Part shown: piece by piece, positions 47,375 to 55,239 of the stretch
Position numbering within the stretch: the first letter of the stretch is position 1
Layout: every line of letters starts with the position of its first letter
DNA from: Phenylobacterium sp.
Lineage (GTDB): Bacteria; Pseudomonadota; Alphaproteobacteria; Caulobacterales; Caulobacteraceae
NCBI RefSeq assembly: GCF_030693625.1
Contig: NZ_JAUYAF010000018.1
Span: forward strand, 58,380 to 122,379
Direction of reading: 5' to 3'
Length of the DNA: 64,000 nucleotides
Program-made: the position numbers and the translations under genes
Notes under the pieces: model-generated
What the model saw: only the letters and a program-made list of their open reading frames with translations
The model's database searches: none
What the model was told of the DNA's origin: nothing

Positions 47375-49246
47375 ATGTTGAACCTCGTTGTCATGCTCGG
47401 GATCGTCGTCACGATTGTGACCGGCCTGCCCGTGCTCCTCCAGATGCTCAAGCACCACCCGCGTGGGCTGATCATCCTGTTCTTCGCCGAGATGTGGGAG
47501 CGCTTCTCCTACTACGGGATGCGCGCCATCCTGATCTTCTACCTCACCCAGCACCTGCTGTTCGACCAGGCCACGGCCTCGGCGCAGTACGGCTCCTACA
47601 CCGCGCTGGTCTATCTGCTGCCCCTGCTGGGCGGCCTGCTGGCCGACCGCTATCTGGGCACCCGCAAGGCCGTGGCCTTCGGCGCCCTGCTGCTGGTGGC
47701 CGGTCACGGGATGATGGCCTATGAGGGCCGCCCCGCCACCCAGAACCTGGTCTATGCGGGCCAGAGCTACGAGGTGGCCGCCACCGGCCGCGTCGACGCC
47801 CGCCAGGCCCACCTGATCGTCGGCGGCAAGCCCTATGAGTTCGGTCCCGCCGAGGGCGGCGGCCTGGAGATCAAGGGCCTGGGCGAGGCCGGCCCGCTGC
47901 CGCAGGTCCTGCCCAAGGACAGCTTCAAGATGGAGACCACCCAGGACCAGAGCGGCGTGAACGCCTTCTACCTGGCCGTCTCCCTGATCATCATGGGGGT
48001 GGGCTTCCTGAAGCCCAACATCTCCACCATCGTCGGACAGCTCTATCCGCAGGGCGATCCGCGGCGGGATTCAGGCTTCACCCTCTATTACTATGGCATC
48101 AACCTGGGCGCCTTCTGGGCCTCGATCCTGTGCGGCCTGCTGGGCCAGACGGTGGGCTGGTGGGCGGGCTTCGGCCTGGCCGGGGTCGGCATGGCCCTGG
48201 GCTTCATCGTCTTCGTCCTGGGCAAGAAGCACCTGGACGGCAAGGGCGAACCGCCGAACCCCGAGCTGCTGACCCGTCCGGTGGTGGGGCCGATCAACCG
48301 CGAATGGCTGATCTACGGCGCCTCCATCCTGGGGGTGGGCCTGGTCTGGCTGCTCGTGCCGCACAACGCCATCGTGGGCCTGGCGCTTTCGATCTCCATC
48401 GTCGCCTCGCTGGCGGCGATCGCCTGGATCATGGTCGTCGCCTGCAAGACCTGGGTGGAGCGCCAGCGGATGATGCTGGCGGTGATCCTGATCTTCGGGG
48501 CGGTGGTGTTCTTCACCCTGTTCGAACAGGCCGGCACCTCGCTGAACCTGTTCGCCTCCACCAATGTGGACATGACCATCACCCAACAGGCGGTGACCTT
48601 CCTGGGCGTTCCCATCGGCACGCCTGAGCAGATCGCGGCCATCGGCCTGAACCCCGCCAGCGACTTCTTCATCGACTCCACCATCGGGGCCGCCCAGACC
48701 CAGTCCTTCAATGCGGGCTTCATCCTGATCTTCGCCCCGATCTTCGCGGCGATGTGGGCCTATCTCGCCAAGCGCAACATGGACCTGAACCCGACGATGA
48801 AGTTCGGTCTGGGCCTGCTGCAGGTGGGTCTCGGCTTCCTGGTGGTGGTCTGGGGCGCCGGCTTGGCGGACTCCGCCTTCCGGGTGCCGCTGATGCTGCT
48901 GGGCTTCCTCTACCTGCTGCACACCACCGGCGAGCTCTTCCTGTCGCCCGTGGGCCTGTCGGAGATCACCAAGCTGTCGCTGCCCTCGGTGGTCAGCTTC
49001 ATGATGGCGGTCTGGTTCCTGTCCTCGTCCATCGCCCAGTTCGTCGGCGGCAAGATCGCCGGCCTGATGGGCACCGAGAGCATCGGTGGTCAGGTGCTCG
49101 ATCCCCAGGCGGCCCTGGCGGCCTCCCTGAACGGCTTCACGACCCTGGGCTGGGCCGGCGTCGGCTGCGGCGTGTTCTTCGTGCTGATCAGCTTCCTGGT
49201 CCGCGGCTGGGCGCACGGCGAGGAAGTCTCGGCCAAGCCGGAGTAA
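47375..49246 (+). CDS. POT-family proton-dependent peptide transporter
   Basis: A 623-residue MFS-type transporter with about 14 membrane helices. The POT motifs are AEMWERFSYYGMRAILIFYL (ExxER-like) and LLPLLGGLLADRYLGTRKAV, and FFTLFEQAGTSLNLFA later. A soluble insertion of about 85 residues (after MMAYEGRPATQ) sits between early helices, longer than in DtpA, as in many alphaproteobacterial peptide transporters. It imports di- or tripeptides with protons. Confidence 0.92.
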   Translation: MLNLVVMLGIVVTIVTGLPVLLQMLKHHPRGLIILFFAEMWERFSYYGMRAILIFYLTQHLLFDQATASAQYGSYTALVYLLPLLGGLLADRYLGTRKAVAFGALLLVAGHGMMAYEGRPATQNLVYAGQSYEVAATGRVDARQAHLIVGGKPYEFGPAEGGGLEIKGLGEAGPLPQVLPKDSFKMETTQDQSGVNAFYLAVSLIIMGVGFLKPNISTIVGQLYPQGDPRRDSGFTLYYYGINLGAFWASILCGLLGQTVGWWAGFGLAGVGMALGFIVFVLGKKHLDGKGEPPNPELLTRPVVGPINREWLIYGASILGVGLVWLLVPHNAIVGLALSISIVASLAAIAWIMVVACKTWVERQRMMLAVILIFGAVVFFTLFEQAGTSLNLFASTNVDMTITQQAVTFLGVPIGTPEQIAAIGLNPASDFFIDSTIGAAQTQSFNAGFILIFAPIFAAMWAYLAKRNMDLNPTMKFGLGLLQVGLGFLVVVWGAGLADSAFRVPLMLLGFLYLLHTTGELFLSPVGLSEITKLSLPSVVSFMMAVWFLSSSIAQFVGGKIAGLMGTESIGGQVLDPQAALAASLNGFTTLGWAGVGCGVFFVLISFLVRGWAHGEEVSAKPE

Positions 49247-49253
49247 GAGAGCG

Positions 49254-49284
49254 TTTTCCTCCCCTGCGTCGCGGGGGAGGAAAA
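49254..49284. terminator. Bidirectional terminator, peptide transporter / TonB receptor
   Basis: TTTTCCTCCCC (49254-49264) and GGGGAGGAAAA (49274-49284) form a perfect eleven-base stem; the T-run and A-run make it look like an intrinsic terminator on either strand between the convergent genes. Confidence 0.75.
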
Positions 49285-49291
49285 GCCTCGG

Positions 49292-51318
49292 TCACCCGAA
49301 GCTCTTCCTGACCCGGACGTAGAAGACGCGGCCGACCTGGATGTCGCGGTCGTCGATGGCTGTCAGCGGGTTGGCGCCGCGGGGGCCGGAATAGAGCTGG
49401 CGGGTGTGGCGGAAGCCGCGCGCCGTCGCGTTCTGGATCTCCGCCCGGACCAGCAGGTCAGGCTTGGGCTTCCACTCGGCGAACAGGGTGACATAGGTCT
49501 TCAGCTTGTCGGTAGAGATCTGGTCGAAGCGATAATAGGTCTCGCGCCAGGCGCCGAAGGCGTCGACCCCCCAGGTCGCCCGCCATTGCGGCAGGTCCTG
49601 GGAGAAGTGCGCCTCCCAGTCGAGGGGACGCAGCCCGGAAATCTCGCGCTTGGCGCCCGTGGTGGGGTCGGTGACCTCCGAGCGGCGCCAGGTGGAGTCG
49701 CCGCGCAGCTGGGCGCCCGGAATGAAGCGGTCCAGCGGCAGGGTCAGGGTGACCTGCAACTCGTCCTTGGTCCCGTCGCCGATATTGCTGGGGGCGTCGA
49801 AGGCGCCGGACGGCCCGAAGACCGGGGCGCGGTCGATGGCGTCGGTGAGCGCGAAGTGGCGCAGGGTCAGGACCGCGGCGCCCTTGGTCCAGAAGCGCTG
49901 CTCGATCGCCGCCTCGCTCACCCAGGCCTGTTCCGGGACCAGGTCCGGATTGCCGGCGGTGATCACGCCGGTGCCGAGCGACGACGTGGCCACGAAGTCG
50001 TCGAAGTCCAGCTGGCCCACCACCCGCTCGAAGCGCAGCCGCACCTGGGTGTTGGCGCTGGGGGCCCAGGTCGCCGCCACCCGGGGCTTGGTGTAGTAGA
50101 GGGTCTTCTCCAGGCTGACGTCGCCGTCCGAGGAGATGGCCGAGCCCTCCTCGCGAACACTGCCCTCGACGGTCCAGGTCTTGGTGGGCCGCCAGACGGC
50201 CTTCACGAAGATCTCGCCGCGCTTCTCCTCCACCGTGACGTTGGAGGCGGGCAGGGGGATGGCCACCCCGTCCTGGGAAAAGGCGGTCTTGCTCTCCAGC
50301 TTGTTCAGAGCCGCCTCGGCGCCGGCTTCCCACGAGAGCGTCTCGGATTGGCGGAACTTGAACACGCCCCGGCCGATGGTCTCGCTGATGTCCTTGCCCA
50401 GCTTGAAGTCGAAGTCGGTGGGGGTCGAGCGGAACCGCGAGCCGTAGGAATAGTCCTCGGTCTGGTGGAGCAGCAGGAGCTCCAGATTGTTGCGGGCGCC
50501 CAGCTCACGCTTGAAGTTGGCGCCGACCTCTGTCTGGAAACGGTCCTGCCTGTCGTTGGAGGACTCCAGGCCCGTGACCGGGAATTTCAGCCAGTTGAGC
50601 TCGTTGTAGCGATAGTTGTCGTCGAAGACGCGGCCGTTGACCCGCAGCTTGCCGCCGAAGGCCGGCGTCTCGTAGGCGCCTGAGCCGATCCACTGGTGGA
50701 CCGCGCCGTGGCTGTCGATGTCGGAGCGCTCCACCACCACGCCGGCGGGGTTGAGCACCAGGTGCGGGCCCTCCCCGGCGCCGTCGTCGATGCCCTCGCC
50801 GTAGCGCAGGCTGCCTTCCAGGCGCCCTGGCCGGCCGGGCCCGAGCCCTCGACCCGGACGCCGAACTTGTAGCGGCCGTCGTAGCCCAGGGCCTGGCCGA
50901 CCTGGACGAGGCCCTGCAGCTTGCCGCCCTTCACCTTGACCACATTGGCCAGGATGGACTTGCCCTGCATGTCGACGCCCGGCGCGCCGCCGCGGATCAG
51001 CTGGATATGGTCCACCTGGCTGGCCGGAATGCGGCGCAGGATGTCGTCGAGGGTGTCGGTCTTGGAGGTGGGCCGGCCGCCGTCGATCAGGACGTTGCCG
51101 GCGGCGCCCTCGAAGCCGCGCACGTTGTCGCCGGTGTCCAGGGTGAAGCCGGGCAGGCGGCCGACCATGTCATAGGCGGTGACCGGCCGCTGCTCGGCGA
51201 AGAAGGCCTGCGGATAGCTGATGACGCCCTGGGCGCTGGACGTGGCGGCGGCGGTCTGCGCCAGGGCGGCCGGCGCGGCGCTGGCGAGCAGGGCGGCGAG
51301 GGTGAAGATACGTAGCAT
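49292..51318 (-). pseudogene. TonB-dependent receptor, frameshifted copy
   Basis: From ATG 51318 a signal peptide (LAALLASAAPAALAQ) and plug domain (GFEGAAGNVLIDGGRPTSK, IRGGAPGVDMQGKSILANVV) match the intact neighbour. A one-base loss near 50818, where the G-run after GAW should code EGSLRYGEGIDD, shifts the frame; the barrel continues in the other frame to 49292 (ending FYVRVRKSFG). A sequencing or assembly slip is possible, since no other damage is visible. It is a tandem paralogue of 51427-53442. Confidence 0.8.
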
Positions 51319-51366
51319 GTGACGGTTCCCCAGTGTGTCCGCAGGTGGCCTGCGTCCCGGAGCTGG

Positions 51367-51410
51367 CGCCAATTAAATGCCCGTAAGGTGGATTAAATCG
51401 CGGAAAGGTT
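51367..51410 (-). promoter_or_regulatory. Conserved upstream block of the first TonB receptor
   Basis: Contains ATTAAAT twice at a 20-base period (51372-51378 and 51392-51398) with GGAAAGGTT after it, on the plus strand. The same block is found before the second receptor (53491-53534) although flanking DNA has diverged, suggesting a kept regulator or promoter site. Confidence 0.5.
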
Positions 51411-51426
51411 TGCGGAAATCGGGATT

Positions 51427-53442
51427 CTAGAAGGTCTTCCGCAGGCGGACATAGAGGCCGCGGCCGAACTGGATGTCGCGATCGTCGATGTACTTGACCG
51501 CCGCGGTGTTGCGCGGCCCGGCATAGGCCGTGGTGGTGTGACGGAAGCCGCGCTCGGTGAAATTGTTGAGCTCGGCGCGGACGTTCAGGTCGGGCCGGGG
51601 CTTCCACTCGGCGAACAGCACCATCCAGGTCTTGAGCTTGTCGGTGTAGATGGCGTTGTACTTGTAGGAGGTCTCGCGCCAGGCGCTGAAGACGTCGAAC
51701 CCCCAGTTCATCTTCCATTGCGGCAGGTCGTGGGTGAAGTGGGCCTCCCACTCCAGGGGCCGCAGGCCGGAGATCTCGCGCTTCTCGCCCGTCGTGGGAT
51801 CGGTGACCTCCGAGCGGCGCCAGGTGGACTCGCCGCGCAGCTGGGCGCCCTTGAGGAGGCGGTCCAGGGGCAGGGTGGCGTTGAGGATCAGCTCGTCCTT
51901 GGTCCCGTCACCGATATTGCTGGGGGCGTCGAACACCAGGGCGCCGGCGAAGATCGGGGCGCGGTCGATGACGTCGGTGAGCTTGGAGTGGCGCAGGGTC
52001 AGAACCACGGCGCCCTTGGTCCAGAACCGCTGCTCGAAGGCGAGCTCGCTCACCCAGGCCTGCTCCGGCGTCAGGGCCGGGTTGCCCACCGCCAGGCCGC
52101 CGCTGTTGGGGGAGGAATCGGCCACGAAGTCGTCGAAGTCCAGCTGGCCCACGACGCGCTCGTAGCGGAAGCGGACCTGGGTCCTGTCGCTGGGCGCCCA
52201 GCTGCCCGCCACGCGAGGCTTGAGGAAGTAGAGGGTCTTCTCGAGGGTGACGTCGCCCTCCGAGGTGAGGGCCGAGCCCTCGTAGCGCAGGCCGCCCTCG
52301 AGGGTCAGGGTGGGCAAGGGCTTCCACACCGACTTGCCGAACACCTCGCCCCGGGTCTCGGTCACCTTGACGTCGGCCGCGGGCAGGATGTCGGGGACGC
52401 CGTTGCTCAGCTGGTCGGTCTCGCTCTCCAGGACGTTGAGGGCGGCCTCGGCCCCGACCTCGAAGGACAGGCGCTCGCTCTGGCGGTGCTTCAGCACGCC
52501 GCGGCCGATGCTCTCGCTGGTCTTCTGGTCCAGGAAGAAGTCAGAGCCGCCCCCCGCCGAGCGGAAGGGCGAGACGATGTCGGCGCCGGTGAGCTTCTGC
52601 AGCCCCACCAGTTCCAGGTTCATGCGGGCGCCCAGGGCGCGCTCGTAGCGGGCGCCCAGCTCGGTCTCGTAGACGTCCTCGCTGTAGTTCACCGATTCCA
52701 GGGCCGGCGCCGGGAAGGTGATCCAGTCGAGCTGGTTGAACTCGTACCAATCCCAGAAGCCGCGGGCGTTGATCTTCAGCTTGCCGCCCGCCAGGGGTGT
52801 CTCATAGGCCCCGGTCGCCACCCACTGGTAGCCGCGGCCATGGCTGTCGATGTCCGACAGGATGAGCGGCGTCCCGCCGGGGGCCAGCCGCACGTGGCGG
52901 CCGGGGCCGGAGCCGTCGTCGATCCCCTGGCCATAGCGCAGGCCGCCTTCCCAGGAGCCTGGGCCGGCCTGGCCGGAGGCCTCCAGACGAATGCCCGAGC
53001 TGTTGCGACCGTCGTCGATGACGTGGTTGTTGGCGAGCGCGATCAGGCCCTGGAAGCCCGCCCCCTTCACCTTGACCACATTGGCCAGGATGGACTTGCC
53101 CTGCATGTCGATCCCCGGCGCGCCGCCGCGGATCAGCTCGACGTGGTCCACCTGGGCGGCGGGGATGCGGCGCAGGATCTCCTCGATGTCGTCGGTCTTG
53201 GAGGTGGGCCGCGCCCCGTCAATCAGCACGTTGCCGGCCGCGCCCTCGAAGCCGCGGACGTCGTCACCGCCGTCGATCGAGAAGCCGGGCAGGCGCTGGA
53301 CCATGTCGAGCGCCGTGGAGGGCCGCTGCTCGGCGAAATAGGCGGGGGGATAGCTGATTACGCCCTGGGTGGCGGGCTGGGCCATGGCGATGGCCGGGAC
53401 GGCGGCGGCCAGAACAGCGGCCAGGCTCAAGGCAGGTATCAT
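51427..53442 (-). CDS. TonB-dependent outer-membrane receptor
   Basis: A 671-residue receptor. Signal peptide ending PAIAMAQ; plug domain with MVQRLPGFSIDGGDDVRGFE and IRGGAPGIDMQGKSILANVV; a 22-strand barrel follows, ending LYVRLRKTF with C-terminal aromatic. No CarboxypepD_reg or STN domain. In Caulobacteraceae such receptors take up sugars, cofactors or siderophores; no substrate clue (no FecR, fur box or hydrolase) is present nearby. It is the intact member of a tandem pair. Confidence 0.9.
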   Translation of the reverse strand: MIPALSLAAVLAAAVPAIAMAQPATQGVISYPPAYFAEQRPSTALDMVQRLPGFSIDGGDDVRGFEGAAGNVLIDGARPTSKTDDIEEILRRIPAAQVDHVELIRGGAPGIDMQGKSILANVVKVKGAGFQGLIALANNHVIDDGRNSSGIRLEASGQAGPGSWEGGLRYGQGIDDGSGPGRHVRLAPGGTPLILSDIDSHGRGYQWVATGAYETPLAGGKLKINARGFWDWYEFNQLDWITFPAPALESVNYSEDVYETELGARYERALGARMNLELVGLQKLTGADIVSPFRSAGGGSDFFLDQKTSESIGRGVLKHRQSERLSFEVGAEAALNVLESETDQLSNGVPDILPAADVKVTETRGEVFGKSVWKPLPTLTLEGGLRYEGSALTSEGDVTLEKTLYFLKPRVAGSWAPSDRTQVRFRYERVVGQLDFDDFVADSSPNSGGLAVGNPALTPEQAWVSELAFEQRFWTKGAVVLTLRHSKLTDVIDRAPIFAGALVFDAPSNIGDGTKDELILNATLPLDRLLKGAQLRGESTWRRSEVTDPTTGEKREISGLRPLEWEAHFTHDLPQWKMNWGFDVFSAWRETSYKYNAIYTDKLKTWMVLFAEWKPRPDLNVRAELNNFTERGFRHTTTAYAGPRNTAAVKYIDDRDIQFGRGLYVRLRKTF

Positions 53443-53730
53443 GTGACGGTTCCCCAGTGCCGGCGCAGGTGAGCTGCGCCCAGGGAGCCACGCCAATTAA
53501 ATGCCCGTAACCTGGATTAAATCGAGGAAAGGTTGCTCGGGCCTGACGGACTACGCCTGTAATTTGGAGAATTTACAACCGTAGTTCTTGTGTCAACCGG
53601 CGTTATGTGAATTCGCCGTCATGTTGGGCGGCGCCAGGTCGTGTCCTCATAAAGTGGTCGCGGCGGCGTGTCCGCGTGGCCAGGCGCGGCGCGCACGTGG
53701 CAAGCGGACCTTCCGAGCGTCGGGGGATGG
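53443..53730. promoter_or_regulatory. Intergenic region before TonB receptor, with conserved block and inverted repeat
   Basis: Nearest the gene, 53491-53534 repeats the ATTAAAT-N13-ATTAAAT block (53496-53502, 53516-53522) of the first receptor. Further out, TGTAATTTGGAGAATTTACA (53558-53577) is an imperfect inverted repeat that has no counterpart before the other copy. The remainder (about 53580-53730) shows no gene; it ends at the left edge of the IS1111-type element. Confidence 0.5.
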
Positions 53731-53806
53731 GTGATGGGGTGGACGCCCCCCGACGGCATCTACGTGCCAGAGTGAGGGTGTTGATCTTCACTCAAGGGAG
53801 GCGTCC

Positions 53807-54835
53807 ATGGGAGACGTTACCATCATTGGTCTGGATATCGCCAAGTCTGTGTTCCAGGCGCACGGGGCGGATGCTGGTGGCTCTGTGGTGTTCCGCAAGA
53901 AGTTGAACCGTTCTCGGCTGCTGGCCTTCTTTGCCGCTCAGCCGCGCTGCGTGGTTGCGATGGAAGCCTGCGCGGGTGCGCACCACTGGGGGCGCGAGCT
54001 GATGAAGATGGGCCACCAGGTGAGGCTGATCCCGCCAGCGTACGTGAAGCCGTTTGTGAAGCGGCAGAAGAACGACATGGCCGATGCCGAGGCGATCTGC
54101 GAGGCGGCTCAGCGCCCGACCATGCGCTTCGTGCCGGTGAAGGATCGCGATCAGCAGGCCAGCAGCGTGGTGTTTCGCGCCCGGGACCTGCTGGTGCGCC
54201 AGCGGACCCAGATCATCAACGGCCTCCGCTCTCACCTGGCCGAGTACGGCTACGTGGCGCCCAAGGGCGTCTGTTACGTCGAGCGCCTGGTGGCGGAGAT
54301 TGTGGATCCGGCGAGCGAGCTGCCGGCTGCGGCGATCGCCAGCCTGAAGGTCATGGCCCGCACGCTGTCGGGGCTGAATGCCGAGATCGCCGTGCTGGAT
54401 CGAGAGATCGCCCGGCGAGCGAAGGAAGATCCCGTCGCCAGGCGGCTGATGACCATCCCTGGCATCGGACCGATTACCGCCGCGGCCCTGACCGCCTTGG
54501 CCCCGGATCCCGCCTCCTTCAGATGCGGCCGCGACTTCTCGGCATGGCTGGGCCTCACGCCGCTGCAGCGATCAACCGGCGGCAAGCAGAAGCTGGGTCA
54601 GATCACCAAGATGGGCGAGCGAACCTTGCGCAGGCTGCTGGTGATCGGCGCAAGCGCGGTGATCAAGCAGGCGCTCATCAAGGGCGCGCCGCAGGGCTCA
54701 TGGCTGGCGCAGATGCTGGCCAGGAAGCCACGGATGCTTGTCGCGGTGGCGCTGGCCAACAAGACCGGGCGCATAGTCTGGGCGCTGCTCGCCAAGGGCG
54801 GCGTCTACCAAGCTCCAGCCGTGGCCGCCGCCTAA
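53807..54835 (+). CDS. IS110-family (IS1111-type) transposase
   Basis: A 342-residue recombinase with an N-terminal RuvC-like DEDD domain (IIGLDIAKSVFQAHGAD, VVAMEACAGAHHW, KNDMADAEAICEA) and a C-terminal Tnp2 domain with TIPGIGPITAAALTALAPD and the Ser-containing RSTGGKQKLGQITKMGERTL. Members of this family use an element-encoded bridge RNA to join donor and target DNA. The gene is full length with SD GGGAGG before ATG 53807. Confidence 0.92.
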   Translation: MGDVTIIGLDIAKSVFQAHGADAGGSVVFRKKLNRSRLLAFFAAQPRCVVAMEACAGAHHWGRELMKMGHQVRLIPPAYVKPFVKRQKNDMADAEAICEAAQRPTMRFVPVKDRDQQASSVVFRARDLLVRQRTQIINGLRSHLAEYGYVAPKGVCYVERLVAEIVDPASELPAAAIASLKVMARTLSGLNAEIAVLDREIARRAKEDPVARRLMTIPGIGPITAAALTALAPDPASFRCGRDFSAWLGLTPLQRSTGGKQKLGQITKMGERTLRRLLVIGASAVIKQALIKGAPQGSWLAQMLARKPRMLVAVALANKTGRIVWALLAKGGVYQAPAVAAA

Positions 54836-54838
54836 CAG

Positions 54839-55080
54839 CGGTCGCAGCTAGAGACGTCGAAGCAAAGGATCGGGCGAAGGAGCGTATGGCGCACAGTCGG
54901 TGAGACGGGATCGGGAAAACCAGGGCTTCCCACCGTGCCTTTGAGCACGCCATGGGTGATTTGGACCTGATCCGCGAACTCCCATACAGGCCAGCGCCGT
55001 CAAGGGTGCGTCAACAGGCCGGACAGATGGCAGCATCCGACCAAGCGACCAGAAGCTCTCAAATCCGCTCTTGCGCTGAA
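54839..55080 (+). ncRNA. Candidate bridge-RNA region of the IS1111-type element
   Basis: This 242-base noncoding stretch lies between the transposase stop and the right subterminal repeat. In IS1111-type elements the bridge RNA is encoded at the right end. The stretch holds short pairings such as GTGCCTTTGAGCAC, and the flank motif CGAACTCCCATACAGGCC recalls other IS1111 right ends. Boundaries and target loops are not determined. Confidence 0.45.
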
Positions 55081-55100
55081 GGGGGCGTCCACAGATGGGG

Positions 55101-55239
55101 AGCGGAGGCCGTCTTCGCCGAGTTCAAGATCTGACATTGGAGGACGAGCTGTCGCAGGTGGTCCCGATCGCCTCCGAATTAACCCTATAGAAAGTGCTGC
55201 AACGCATTGAGGGTGGACCGCAATGTTCTGGAGCCGGCT
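55101..55239. other. Intergenic region between IS1111-type element and kinase
   Basis: This 139-base gap holds the end of the inserted element's flank and, presumably, the kinase promoter. GAATTAACCCTATAGAA (55176-55192) is AT-rich and could be a -10 region, but no clear -35 partner is seen. Confidence 0.35.

Larger units (their letters stand above)
53731..55100 (+). mobile_element. IS110-family (IS1111-type) insertion sequence
   Basis: A transposase gene is bracketed by a twelve-base perfect subterminal inverted repeat: GTGGACGCCCCC at 53739-53750 and its complement GGGGGCGTCCAC at 55081-55092. Subterminal repeats and a long 3' noncoding end mark the IS1111 branch of IS110. The outer limits (53731 and 55100) are estimates because such elements lack terminal repeats and target duplications. 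Confidence 0.8.

Noticed and set aside
51372-51398. CtrA binding site from the TTAA words
   Set aside because: CtrA needs TTAA-N7-TTAA; here the words are 16 bases apart.
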